A stretch of DNA of 60,855 bases from Nitrobacter sp. 62-23. GTDB lineage: Bacteria; Pseudomonadota; Alphaproteobacteria; Rhizobiales; Xanthobacteraceae. The notes below the pieces were generated by a model, which did not search any database, was not told where the DNA came from, and saw only the letters and a list, made by a program, of their open reading frames with translations. The first letter of the stretch is position 1. Each line of letters opens with the position of its first letter. A program made the translations under genes and the position numbers. Positions 53,714 to 60,855 of this stretch are shown one piece after another. Location: NCBI RefSeq assembly GCF_001897285.1, contig NZ_MKSM01000112.1, positions 1 through 60,855 of the forward strand, in the 5' to 3' direction.

Positions 53714-53943
53714 AGGCCGTCGTCGGATTCTTTGAACATCGGCTTCAAACCCGTCATCGCAGGAACGCCCCGCGCCGGCTTGGCTCATGCCGGCCTCTCC
53801 AGCCCCGCGAACGATTAGGCCATGGAGCATGCTATGGCGTTGTCCTCTGGGCTCCCAAGCGGAAACCGCTGGCACATTTCCGTCGAACGAGACTATACTG
53901 TCGTTACAATAGTGTGGTGTGGCCTTCACGAAGCGAGGTCGCC
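53714..53943. other. Upstream region of the SPW-repeat gene
   Basis: 230 bases without a supported gene. A stretch at 53890-53915 (ATACTGTCGTTACAAT) is AT-richer and could hold the SPW gene promoter, but no clear box pair fits. Confidence 0.3.
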
Positions 53944-54345
53944 ATGTTCCAGCGAAACCGGAAAACCGAAGCTTTCGTCGATTTCATCAATCTCGCATTG
54001 GGCGGCTTTCTGATCTTGTCGCCGTGGTTACTCGGATTCAAATCGCAACTCGGATGGCACACATCATGGATGGCCGGCGCCGCCATTGGCGTCGTCGCAA
54101 TCTTTTCGATTGCCGACCTTTTTGACACCGTTTCAATTCCGGCGTTTTTCGAATCGGAAGAATGGATCAATCTGACGATCGGATCGTGGTTGGCAATATG
54201 CCCGTGGGTCCTCAACTTCAACGACGATACCATGGCGATGCAGGTGCATCTCGTGGTGGGGATCGTCGTCGCAGCCATTGGCGCGGTCGAGCTCTGGGTG
54301 ATCCATCACCGCCCCGCGGAAAAGGAGCGTGATAAGCTTTGTTGA
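53944..54345 (+). CDS. SPW-repeat membrane protein
   Basis: 133 aa from ATG 53944 with GCGAGGTCGCC upstream. Four membrane segments form two repeats: FINLALGGFLILSPWLLGF with the SPW motif, and INLTIGSWLAICPWVLNF with the degenerate CPW motif. SPW-repeat proteins are of unknown function and are common in alphaproteobacteria. It ends just before the porin-like gene in the same direction. Confidence 0.85.
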   Translation: MFQRNRKTEAFVDFINLALGGFLILSPWLLGFKSQLGWHTSWMAGAAIGVVAIFSIADLFDTVSIPAFFESEEWINLTIGSWLAICPWVLNFNDDTMAMQVHLVVGIVVAAIGAVELWVIHHRPAEKERDKLC

Positions 54346-54393
54346 ATTCCAAGACAGGACGAAATTGCAAGTAGTCGCGCGGGGGAGCCTACA

Positions 54394-55677
54394 ATGCGGA
54401 AGGGTGTACTGCTCGGACTGGTCGTTTTGGTGTTTTCGGTCGGCGGCGCGGCGGGTGCAGATTTGACGACGAAGGCGCGCACTTCCGTACCCGCGTTGCC
54501 GTCCTGGTGGGATACCGTCACCATAACCGGCCATGTGCAAGCGGGGATCACCTTCAATGAGGGGCCTTCCGGCGGCATTAATTTTGGCCACCTCTTCACC
54601 GATAAGGCCAATTCCCTGTTGATGAACCAGGCGCTGCTGACGGTTCAGCGTCCGCTCGATCCCAAAGCGAGCGGATACGATTTCGGATTCAAGTTCCAGG
54701 CGATGTACGGCTCGGATGCCCGGTACACGCATTTTCTGGGTGAGTTCGATCAATCGATCAGCGGCCGCAATCAGTTTGACATCGTCGAGGCCCACGCTCT
54801 GTTTCATTTGCCGTGGCTCACGTCGGGTGGCGTGGATGTGAAGGTCGGACAATACGTAACCCTGGAAGGCGCCGAAGTTATTTACGCGCCGGACAATGCG
54901 CTCTACTCGCACTCCTACATCTTCAATTTCGGCATTCCGTTCAAGCACACCGGGATCATGACGACCACCCATCTAACGCACCTCCTCGATGTTTATGCTG
55001 GCATCGACACCGGTGTGAATACAACCTTCGGCAACAGGTTCGACCGCTTCAATGGCGGCGACAACAACACGGCTGCGGCGTTCCACGGTGGGATCGGACT
55101 CAATTTGATGGACGGCGCGCTGACCGTGCTGGCGACGACCCACATCGGCCCGGAAAATCCCAATGTCTCGTCGGCCGTGCTTGCGGGTGTCAATCCGAAT
55201 AGGGCTCTGCGTTATCTCAACGATGTGACGATCGTCTGGAAGGCAACCGACAAGCTCACGCTCACCACCGACCTGAACTATATTCGTGAGGACGGCTTCA
55301 ACGCGGTCGGAAGCGGCGTCGCGCAATACGTCACCTATGCCCTCAACGATTGGCTCAAGATCACCGGACGCGGAGAAGTCTGGCGCGACAACAGTGGTTT
55401 CTTCGTTGCCGCATTCCCCGGCAACCTAGACTTTGTCAGGGTCGAGCATGGCAATCCGTTGGGTACGGCGATCGGCGGCGGCGCGACCACCTACGGCGCC
55501 CTGACGGTCGGACTTGCGATCAGGCCCCCGGTACCCAAAGAATTCGACGGCCTGGTTGTCAGGCCCGAAGTTCGTTACGATACTTCGTTGAACGGAACGA
55601 CGCCATTCGGCGCCGGAACGAAGCGTTCGCAATTTACGTTCGGCGGCGACATCATCATCCCGATCAAAATCAGATGA
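54394..55677 (+). CDS. Outer-membrane beta-barrel porin-like protein
   Basis: 427 aa with a signal peptide (GVLLGLVVLVFSVGGAAGA). Repeated amphipathic strands, for example WDTVTITGHVQAGITFN, YDFGFKFQAMYGSD and VDVKVGQYVTLEGAE, and a final FTFGGDIIIPIKIR fit an outer-membrane barrel of the BBP2/putative-porin type. The C-terminal residue is Arg, not Phe, so barrel insertion may differ from classical porins. Substrate unknown. It follows the SPW gene by 48 bases. Confidence 0.8.
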   Translation: MRKGVLLGLVVLVFSVGGAAGADLTTKARTSVPALPSWWDTVTITGHVQAGITFNEGPSGGINFGHLFTDKANSLLMNQALLTVQRPLDPKASGYDFGFKFQAMYGSDARYTHFLGEFDQSISGRNQFDIVEAHALFHLPWLTSGGVDVKVGQYVTLEGAEVIYAPDNALYSHSYIFNFGIPFKHTGIMTTTHLTHLLDVYAGIDTGVNTTFGNRFDRFNGGDNNTAAAFHGGIGLNLMDGALTVLATTHIGPENPNVSSAVLAGVNPNRALRYLNDVTIVWKATDKLTLTTDLNYIREDGFNAVGSGVAQYVTYALNDWLKITGRGEVWRDNSGFFVAAFPGNLDFVRVEHGNPLGTAIGGGATTYGALTVGLAIRPPVPKEFDGLVVRPEVRYDTSLNGTTPFGAGTKRSQFTFGGDIIIPIKIR

Positions 55678-55911
55678 TTACGCCACGAGTGGTTGCGCGA
55701 AACAGTGGGTGTTGAATCGGGTACTCGATCGTTAAGACCCGATGCGATGATCCCATCGCATTGGTTTGATCCCCTGCGCGGCGCTGCCGCACGTTCTCAA
55801 AAAAGACGTAGGTCTCTTTATCGGGATCGGACCGATCGATTGCACTTCGCGGAGCAGTCAGGCAGCCCGCCCCGTGCTGCGGGTGGCCTTGCCCTTGTGA
55901 GGCCGGGAAAA
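55678..55911. other. Intergenic between convergent genes
   Basis: 234 bases with no supported gene between the porin stop and the stop of the small leftward secreted protein. No clear bidirectional terminator with a T-run was seen. Confidence 0.3.
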
Positions 55912-56145
55912 TTATTCGCACGACCAGATACCCGTTTTGGGTCCTCCGCGATAGTTGCAAGTTTTCGGGCGCGGACGTGGAGCAGCGGCCCGATCGGTGC
56001 GGGGCATCACAGGTGCCATCTGCTCCGCGGTCGAGGTCCTCTGAGGACCCAAGCGTGCCTCGGTCCCGGTCGCGCGCGCAAAGCTTGGCGATGCTGAAGC
56101 GACCAATAACAACGACAACAATGCAATCAGGCTTGATCTGCACAT
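55912..56145 (-). CDS. Small secreted protein under a SigF-type promoter
   Basis: 77 aa from ATG 56145 with GTGGGAGGTAAAA upstream. The signal peptide is SSLIALLSLLLVASASPSFA. The mature part of about 55 residues is Arg/Pro-rich and ends KTCNYRGGPKTGIWSCE, with one Cys pair that could form a loop. I do not recognise the family. A SigF-type promoter 58 bases upstream on the same strand supports it as a stress-induced periplasmic protein. Confidence 0.72.
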   Translation of the reverse strand: MCRSSLIALLSLLLVASASPSFARATGTEARLGPQRTSTAEQMAPVMPRTDRAAAPRPRPKTCNYRGGPKTGIWSCE

Positions 56146-56202
56146 TTTTACCTCCCACGATTCCTCAGCCGTCCGATCCTGAATGGACCGCACATGAATG
56201 AA

Positions 56203-56228
56203 TTCGGAAACGAAGCTGCGCCGGTTAC
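56203..56228 (-). promoter_or_regulatory. SigF-type promoter, leftward
   Basis: On the minus strand, GTAACC (56223-56228), 16-base gap, CGAA (56203-56206) followed by T. The upstream flank TCGTGACCT matches the CGTGA element of the other copies. It drives the small secreted protein gene. Confidence 0.78.
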
Positions 56229-56662
56229 AGGTCACGACTATGTGAGCGCGGTTGAATTCCTCGCCGCGCAGACGGAAGTTGCGGGAAAGGAAAGAGGTTG
56301 GGAGATCGGACGGAACGGTATCATTTCCGGCCGACTTCGCATCCACACCTGCATTCAACCCGCCGTCCCGACTGACGCCGGATCAGCAGCTTTCGCTCGG
56401 TGCCGAAGTCGGTCGGGCGCCACGTAGTCGCCTGACTTGGCCTGTGAGATGGAAGATGGTGTTAACGTAGGTCGCTAACGGTTCATCTGACGGCCCGAGA
56501 CATTGCGAATCCGCAACCCGCGCGCAGTCAGATGCAAGCTATACTCCCAGCAGAGTTTTTGAAGTCCGAACGGTTTGATCAATGGACGCATTTCCATCCG
56601 ACCCCCACTTCGCGATTGAGCATGGCTTTCGCGCCGCGCGGGCCTCACGATCTCGTGAGAGT
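56229..56662. other. Region between two SigF-type promoters
   Basis: Some 430 bases with no supported gene. Open frames here lack ribosome sites and family sequence. The divergent promoters at 56203 and 56663 bound it, so it is a control region or decayed DNA. Confidence 0.3.
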
Positions 56663-56688
56663 GTAACCGTGGGCATTCTTCATTCGAA
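56663..56688 (+). promoter_or_regulatory. SigF-type autoregulatory promoter of sigF-nrsF
   Basis: GTAACC (56663-56668), 16-base gap, CGAAT (56685-56689). The flank CTCGTGAGAGT carries the CGTGAG element. It lies 15 bases upstream of the sigF start, so SigF most likely activates its own operon. Confidence 0.85.
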
Positions 56689-56703
56689 TTCAAAGAGGGA
56701 GAA

Positions 56704-57258
56704 ATGACGAAGGAGTCCGACCTCAAAGCGCTCATGACGGCGAGCCTCCAAGGCGACTCCATCGCGCATCGATCGCTGCTGACGGCTTTGAGCGGACATC
56801 TGCGGAGCTACTACAAGAGCAGACTTTTGCGATCCGGACGCCCGGCCGAGGAAACTGAAGACCTCGTGCAGGAAGCCTTGATCGTCATCCACACGCAACG
56901 TCACACCTACGATCCGGAGCAGCCGCTGACGCCGTGGGTGTACGCCATTGCCCGCTACAAGCTGATCGACCATTTGCGGCGCACCAGGACCACGACGGCG
57001 GACGTGCCATTGGAAAACGCCGAATACATCCTGGCATCCGACGACAACGCCGCCGCTGAAAGCCAACTCGATCTCGCCAAGCTCTTTGAGAGGTTACCGG
57101 AACGAATGAGACTTTCGCTCCAATACGTGAAGCTCGACGGCCTGAGCGTGGCCGAGGCCGCCGATCGTAGCGGGATGTCGCCATCCGCCGTCAAGGTCAA
57201 CATTCACCGAGGGCTGAAGATCCTCACCGCATTGATTGCACGGGAGACCAAAGCGTGA
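56704..57258 (+). CDS. sigF: ECF sigma factor, SigF type
   Basis: 184 aa. Region 2 reads LRSYYKSRLLRSGRPAEETEDLVQEALIVIHTQRHTYDPEQPLTPWVYAIARYKLIDHLRR, and region 4 has LPERMRLSLQYVKLDGLSVAEAADRSGMSPSAVKVNIHRGLKIL with its helix-turn-helix. ATG 56704 has GAGGGAGAA upstream. It overlaps nrsF (GTGA). The pairing with an NrsF-type membrane protein and the GTAACC-N16-CGAA promoters match the Caulobacter SigF system, which responds to metal and redox stress. Confidence 0.93.
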   Translation: MTKESDLKALMTASLQGDSIAHRSLLTALSGHLRSYYKSRLLRSGRPAEETEDLVQEALIVIHTQRHTYDPEQPLTPWVYAIARYKLIDHLRRTRTTTADVPLENAEYILASDDNAAAESQLDLAKLFERLPERMRLSLQYVKLDGLSVAEAADRSGMSPSAVKVNIHRGLKILTALIARETKA

Positions 57259-57896
57259 AAACCAATGAATTGATTTCCATGCTCAGTTCGCAGGTCGACC
57301 CGGTCGATACGCGGGAAGTTGTCCGGAACGTCCGGATTGCAATCTTGGTTGGCGCCGCGGCATCCCTGCTGGCGGTGGTTTTTGTCCTCGGCGTTCGCAC
57401 CGACCTCAACGAGATGCACGCCCAAGTCTTCCTGGTCGCAAAACTGGCCTTCAGTTTGTCGGTCGTGATTTTGGCCTCGCATTACCTGGTCAAGTACATC
57501 CGTCCCGGCGGCGAATTCCGGGTCCGGTTCGCCCTCACCGTCCTGCCGTTTCTCGCGGCCATGATCATCGCGGCGATCAGTCTGGCCACGGCACCGCGGT
57601 CGCACTGGGAGACCATGGTATTCGGCAGCTATTGGCTTGAGTGTCTGATCGCCATCCCGACGGTCGCGGTCGTGCCGTTCGCCGCCATCATGTCGGCGGT
57701 TCGCCGCGCCGCGCCTACGGACCTGGTCCGCACCGGCGCGCTTGCAGGACTCGTCGCGGGCGGCGTCAGCGCAACCGCCTACGCTTTGCATTGCATGGAT
57801 GACCTGCTTCCCTTCATTGCGCTCTGGTATGGTGGCACAATCGTTTTATGTACGGTCACCGGCGCCGTGCTCGGGCCCAAATTGCTGCGTTGGTAA
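57255..57896 (+). CDS. nrsF: NrsF/DUF1109 anti-sigma factor
   Basis: 213 aa from GTG 57255, overlapping sigF by 4 bases. Six membrane segments, starting LVGAAASLLAVVFVLGVRT, with the family pattern KTNELISMLSSQVDPVD at the cytoplasmic N-terminus. The segment ATAYALHCMDDLLPFIALWY contains a Cys in the usual region, likely used in sensing. NrsF holds SigF at the membrane and releases it under metal or oxidative stress. Confidence 0.92.
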   Translation: MKTNELISMLSSQVDPVDTREVVRNVRIAILVGAAASLLAVVFVLGVRTDLNEMHAQVFLVAKLAFSLSVVILASHYLVKYIRPGGEFRVRFALTVLPFLAAMIIAAISLATAPRSHWETMVFGSYWLECLIAIPTVAVVPFAAIMSAVRRAAPTDLVRTGALAGLVAGGVSATAYALHCMDDLLPFIALWYGGTIVLCTVTGAVLGPKLLRW

Positions 57897-58121
57897 ATCG
57901 ACGGACCATCCGTCAGGTCGCGGAACTCCCGAAGGCGGCGCGAATCCGACCCGCGGAACCCTCGACAAGATCGGCTGCGTGTTTGGATTCCAGATCGGCT
58001 TCATCTCGAGACGGGAAGCCGTGCCATCGGCGGACGTAAGTGCGAAGACGATACCTGACCTCGGGTTCGTTGATGCCGATGGACTCCTGTCGGCTGCCTG
58101 ATCTCACGAGATCGTGAGCTT
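57897..58121. other. Intergenic after nrsF
   Basis: 225 bases without a supported gene. A palindromic CTCACGAG-ATCGTGAG stretch at 58103-58118 sits just before the next SigF-type promoter and may help its activity. Confidence 0.35.
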
Positions 58122-58147
58122 GTAACCGGACGCACCCTTTTCCCGAA
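58122..58147 (+). promoter_or_regulatory. SigF-type promoter of the DUF2933-like/Met-rich gene pair
   Basis: GTAACC (58122-58127), 16-base gap, CGAA (58144-58147). The flank ATCGTGAGCTT carries CGTGAG. Start codon of the next gene is 56 bases downstream. Confidence 0.82.
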
Positions 58148-58202
58148 CTAACAGATGACGCTCGCTTTCCAGGGTGAGCGCCAAGACGTGGGTGCATAGT
58201 GC

Positions 58203-58553
58203 ATGAACGATCGGGAAGACGCGACGGTGACCATGTTAATGCCAACGTTGGACGTCCAACGCCGAATGCTTGGCACGTTTGATTCTCGCAGCCGTACGCT
58301 GTGGCTGGTCTTGGCTGCATCGGCGTTGCTTGCCGGAATCGCGTTCAACTGGCGGTGGCTCGTGGTATCAGGTGCCCTGCCATTCCTCCTGCCAGTCCTC
58401 CCCTGTCTGGCCATGTGCGCCCTGCACCTATGTTCTCGTGGCAACAATGCCTCGGGATGCGAGCGACGCGAAGCGTCGCAATCTACTCCAAACCGCACCG
58501 CAGCCCGCGTTCACCACCGACGCGCGCCATTCTTTAGAAAGGCAACAAAATGA
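58203..58553 (+). CDS. Small membrane protein, DUF2933-like
   Basis: 116 aa from ATG 58203; no strong ribosome site, and an ATG at 58233 is an alternative. Two membrane segments: TLWLVLAASALLAGIAFNWRWLVV and ALPFLLPVLPCLAMCALHLCSRG. The second has P-C-L-A-M-C-x-L-H-L-C, a DUF2933-like soft-metal-ligand pattern like that at 51078-51380. The tail is basic. The stop overlaps the Met-rich protein start (ATGA), so the two act together. Confidence 0.72.
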   Translation: MNDREDATVTMLMPTLDVQRRMLGTFDSRSRTLWLVLAASALLAGIAFNWRWLVVSGALPFLLPVLPCLAMCALHLCSRGNNASGCERREASQSTPNRTAARVHHRRAPFFRKATK

Positions 58554-58819
58554 AGATCACCACTCTCATCCCGCTCGCATTGATTGCGTCGTTAGCGGCT
58601 TCCGCCGCCGTCCAGGCGGACGAAACGTCCACGCCACCGAAGACGCCGACGGAAACCAATCAACCCATGATGGGCAACGGCTCACAAGGCATGCAGGGAA
58701 TGATGGGCATGATGAGCCAAATGCAGCAGATGATGGAAAGCTGCAATCAAATGATGAAGGCCAGCAACGAGCGTCACGACAAGCAAGATGCACCGAAGCA
58801 AAAAGACCGTCACGGCTGA
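58550..58819 (+). CDS. Met-rich periplasmic protein
   Basis: 89 aa from ATG 58550. The signal peptide is TLIPLALIASLAASAAVQA. The mature part has a Met/Gln-rich core (QGMQGMMGMMSQMQQMM with ESCNQMM) and a basic, His-ending tail (KDRHG). Met-rich small periplasmic proteins bind Cu(I) or Ag(I), for example CusF/CopM-type proteins, though this one has no known fold. Its place upstream of cusBA fits a metal-buffering role. A small hairpin (CGGCTG-AAA-CAGCCG) overlaps its stop. Confidence 0.78.
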   Translation: MKITTLIPLALIASLAASAAVQADETSTPPKTPTETNQPMMGNGSQGMQGMMGMMSQMQQMMESCNQMMKASNERHDKQDAPKQKDRHG

Positions 58820-58960
58820 AACAGCCGCCGTCCGATCATCATGCCAATCGATGAACTTTGCATTCGGAAAGGCGTCCATGAATCGTTCGGCCTCGGCATC
58901 AATCGGCTTTCGGGGCATCGAATGACCATTCAAGTGGGTCTTTCACATCGCCGTGAGCCT
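58820..58960. other. Intergenic upstream of the cusB promoter
   Basis: About 140 bases with no supported gene; a minus-strand frame here lacks a ribosome site and family sequence. The promoter begins at 58961. Confidence 0.3.
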
Positions 58961-58986
58961 GTAACCGGTCCGGTGTCCGGTGCGAT
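58961..58986 (+). promoter_or_regulatory. SigF-type promoter of cusBA (variant -10)
   Basis: GTAACC (58961-58966), 16-base gap, CGAT (58983-58986) instead of CGAA. The flank GCCGTGAGCCT carries CGTGAG. It lies about 240 bases upstream of the cusB ATG. Confidence 0.65.
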
Positions 58987-59050
58987 CTAATCGGTGGTTC
59001 GTTTGTACGATCTTCGACCGGTGGACTGATGTGCCCGGCCGAGCACGGCT

Positions 59051-59136
59051 CGGTCGGGTACGGAGGGATCGCCAGAAACGGGCGACCCGCTTGCGGTCGG
59101 GTACGGAGGGATCGCCAGAAACGGGCGACCCGCTTG
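59051..59136 (+). repeat. Tandem 43-bp palindromic repeat, two copies
   Basis: Identical 43-bp units at 59051-59093 and 59094-59136. Each has outer CGGGT...ACCCG and inner CGCC...GGCG inverted repeats, so each could fold into a hairpin. They lie between the SigF-type promoter and cusB, in the likely 5' leader. Probably a REP-like element or a leader control site. Confidence 0.85.
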
Positions 59137-59228
59137 CGATCGCTTCCCGGGCTGACATCGTTTCTGCCGGAAAGACGCAATCAGGTTCAGTTGCGGCATT
59201 CCGCAGCAGTGCAAGGGGTACACTACTG

Positions 59229-60614
59229 ATGGATAAGTTGACCGAACACCGTCCATTCGAGGATGGATACGTGAGGCCCCGCGCCCAAACCGGAAGATCG
59301 ACCGCGAAACGGATCGTGCTCGTTGCGTTTGCTACAAGCGCACTCGTCGCAATGCTGGGAGTTGGCTATCGACTCGGCCACTCTAACCAAACGTTGCCTG
59401 GCTGGGTCCCGCTTCGTGTCGCAGCCCTCCTCGGATCCCAGCCCGCCAAGCCCGTCGAAGCTGCAACGCCGACCCAGGACGCAAACTCCGGGGCCAAGCG
59501 TATTCTCTTCTATCGCAATCCGATGGGTCTCCCTGACACCTCTCCCGTTCCGAAGAAGGACTCGATGGGGATGGACTACATCCCCGTCTATGAAGGCCAG
59601 AACGACGCCTCCACAATCCAGATTTCACCAGGCAAATTGCAGCGCACCGGCGTGCGCTCCGAGCCCGCCGCTCTGCGCACCGTGACGCGGCCCATCCGCG
59701 CGCCCGGAACGATCAAGCTCGATGAGCGGCGCGTGGCGGTAATCTCGCTGCGAGCCCAGTCATTCATCGAAAGCGTCGAGAACGTCACGACAGGCGATCA
59801 TGTCACCAAGGGACAGCCCCTTCTGAAGCTTTATTCCCCGGATGTGGCATCCGCCGGCGCCCAATATCTCTCCATCGTCGGGGACAGCGCTGGAACTGCC
59901 AATCTCGCGGGACGCAAGCAACTGATCGAGGGCGCGCGGCGGCGACTCGAAAACCTGGCCGTGCCCGCCGACGTAATCGCCGAGATCGATCGCACCAAAA
60001 CGGTCCCGCTGACCATTACCTGGACGGCTCCGCGCGACGGCGTGATTCTGGAGCGAACGGCCGTCGAGGGCATGCGGGCGATGCCCGGCGACGTGTTGTT
60101 TCGGTTGGCTGACACGTCTGTAATCTGGATCATCGCCGACGTCGCCGAACAGGATATCGATGCCGTAAAGATCGGCGCGGCTGCGACGATCAGGGTCCGG
60201 AGCCTGCCGGGTCGGGAGTTCAAGGGATCAGTCGCCTTGATCTATCCCCAGGTCAACACCGAGACGCGCACCACCAAGGTACGTATCGAACTACCCAATC
60301 CGGACGACGTGCTTCTTCCCGACATGTTCGCCGACGTTGAAATCGCGTCGGGTGCGGAAAAGCCCGTCGTCGCGGTACCCAACGGCGCGGTGATCGATAC
60401 CGGAGCCCGGCAGATCGTTTTCATCGACAAAGGCGAAGGCCGTTTCGAGCCGCGTGAAGTCAAGGTCGGCACGCACGGCGAGGACTACACTGAGATCCGC
60501 GAAGGCGTCGGCGAAGGCGATCGCGTTGTCGTTGCCGCCAACTTCCTGATCGATGCCGAAAGCAACCTGAAATCGGCCTTGCAGGCATTTACAGACGGAG
60601 AGAAATCGAAATGA
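59229..60614 (+). CDS. cusB: CusB-type periplasmic adaptor with heavy-metal-binding domain
   Basis: 461 aa from ATG 59229 (AAGGGG 10 bases upstream); the frame is open further up but that part reads through the leader repeats. One membrane anchor (IVLVAFATSALVAMLGVGY) precedes a heavy-metal-binding domain with YRNPMGLPDTSPVPKKDSMGMDYIPVYEG (residues about 95-125). The adaptor domains follow, with VTTGDHVTKGQPLLKLYSPDV, APRDGVILERTAVEGM and DEVLLPDMF-type strands. It is the adaptor of a Cu/Ag or related RND pump. The stop overlaps cusA (ATGA). Confidence 0.93.
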   Translation: MDKLTEHRPFEDGYVRPRAQTGRSTAKRIVLVAFATSALVAMLGVGYRLGHSNQTLPGWVPLRVAALLGSQPAKPVEAATPTQDANSGAKRILFYRNPMGLPDTSPVPKKDSMGMDYIPVYEGQNDASTIQISPGKLQRTGVRSEPAALRTVTRPIRAPGTIKLDERRVAVISLRAQSFIESVENVTTGDHVTKGQPLLKLYSPDVASAGAQYLSIVGDSAGTANLAGRKQLIEGARRRLENLAVPADVIAEIDRTKTVPLTITWTAPRDGVILERTAVEGMRAMPGDVLFRLADTSVIWIIADVAEQDIDAVKIGAAATIRVRSLPGREFKGSVALIYPQVNTETRTTKVRIELPNPDDVLLPDMFADVEIASGAEKPVVAVPNGAVIDTGARQIVFIDKGEGRFEPREVKVGTHGEDYTEIREGVGEGDRVVVAANFLIDAESNLKSALQAFTDGEKSK

Positions 60615-60855
60615 TCGCCCGCCTGATCGCCTGGTCGGCGCGAAATCTGATGCTCGTCCTGATCGGGACAGTGTTCGCGATCGCGGCGGGCATCTATGCG
60701 CTGCGCACCCTGCCGCTCGATGCCATCCCCGACCTCTCCGACGTGCAGGTGATCGTCTACACCGAATATCCCGGGCAAGCGCCGCAGGTCGTCGAAGATC
60801 AAGTGACCTATCCGTTGACCACGGCGATGCTGACGGTGCCGAAATCGAAGGTGGT
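60611..60855 (+). CDS. cusA: CusA-type heavy-metal RND pump, partial
   Basis: The first 81 codons of an RND pump, cut by the window edge. The N-terminus MIARLIAWSARNLMLVLIGTVF, then YALRTLPLDAIPDLSDVQVIVYTEYPGQAPQVVEDQVTYPL, is that of CusA/CzcA proteins. Its overlap with cusB indicates a cusBA operon. The substrate-defining helix-4 motif is outside the window. Confidence 0.93.
   Translation, partial: MIARLIAWSARNLMLVLIGTVFAIAAGIYALRTLPLDAIPDLSDVQVIVYTEYPGQAPQVVEDQVTYPLTTAMLTVPKSKV

Noticed and set aside
53615-53818. Small open frame between the methyltransferase and SPW genes
   Set aside because: It crosses the SigF-type promoter, is Arg/Pro-rich and has no ribosome site.
58813-58827. Hairpin CGGCTG-AAA-CAGCCG as a terminator
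   Set aside because: The stem overlaps the stop codon and no T-run follows, so intrinsic termination is not supported.

Overview
The window looks like accessory DNA from an alphaproteobacterium of the Bradyrhizobium/Rhodopseudomonas/Nitrobacter/Afipia group. This is inferred from the GC-rich coding style, the Rhizobiales-type acyl-homoserine lactone (AHL) synthase beside conjugation genes, an ECF sigma factor with a NrsF-type anti-sigma factor, and an OpgC-type glucan modification protein. No rRNA, tRNA, integrase, relaxase or CRISPR array was seen. The content fits a conjugative or integrative element, or a plasmid, carrying a defence cassette and a large metal/metalloid resistance region.

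Region 1 (about 0.2-19.5 kb) is a conjugation module. A TraM-like anti-activator candidate and a TraI/LuxI AHL synthase are followed by a leftward operon of exported proteins: TrbM-like, two nuclease-fold (SNase) proteins, an SSB, a lipoprotein, two paralogous secreted proteins and a lysozyme-fold protein. Divergent from it is a complete rightward type IV secretion operon, virB1-B2-B3-B4-(exported)-B5-(small)-B7-B6-B8-B9-B10-B11-virD4, with many start/stop overlaps. A 32-codon remnant follows virD4, and then a two-gene leftward Septu-like defence cassette (PtuA ATPase, PtuB HNH nuclease) of the kind known from retron Ec78, but with no reverse transcriptase nearby.

Region 2 (about 22.4-36.2 kb, leftward) is a long cation efflux operon: a cysteine-pair membrane protein, CzcC, CzcB, a P-II-like protein, CzcA, two exported proteins, a Zn/Cd/Pb P-type ATPase, MgtC, a cation antiporter, an EncFtn-type ferritin-like protein without an encapsulin, a PilZ protein and an exported protein. 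Two decayed genes (DUF302 and a TSUP permease) lie at its upstream edge. Region 3 (36.2-39.3 kb, rightward) is arsR-arsC-acr3-arsC-arsH. Region 4 (39.4-42.2 kb) is merTPA with a divergent merR.

Region 5 (42.5-48.8 kb, rightward) has two MerR-type promoters with nearly identical dyads. The first precedes an HMA chaperone, a P1B-ATPase with an unusual YPC membrane motif and an MFS exporter. The second precedes a MerR regulator, a thioredoxin-like protein, a CcdA-like protein, a MerT-like protein lacking the CC pair and a second MerP.

Region 6 (49.2-60.9 kb) centres on a SigF-type ECF sigma factor and its NrsF anti-sigma partner. Six sequences of the form GTAACC-N16-CGA(A/T) precede opgC, a methyltransferase gene, a small secreted protein gene, sigF-nrsF, a DUF2933-like/Met-rich gene pair and cusBA. 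This suggests a local metal or oxidative-stress regulon. A complete IS3-family element with a 3-bp target duplication has inserted into this region. The window ends inside cusA.
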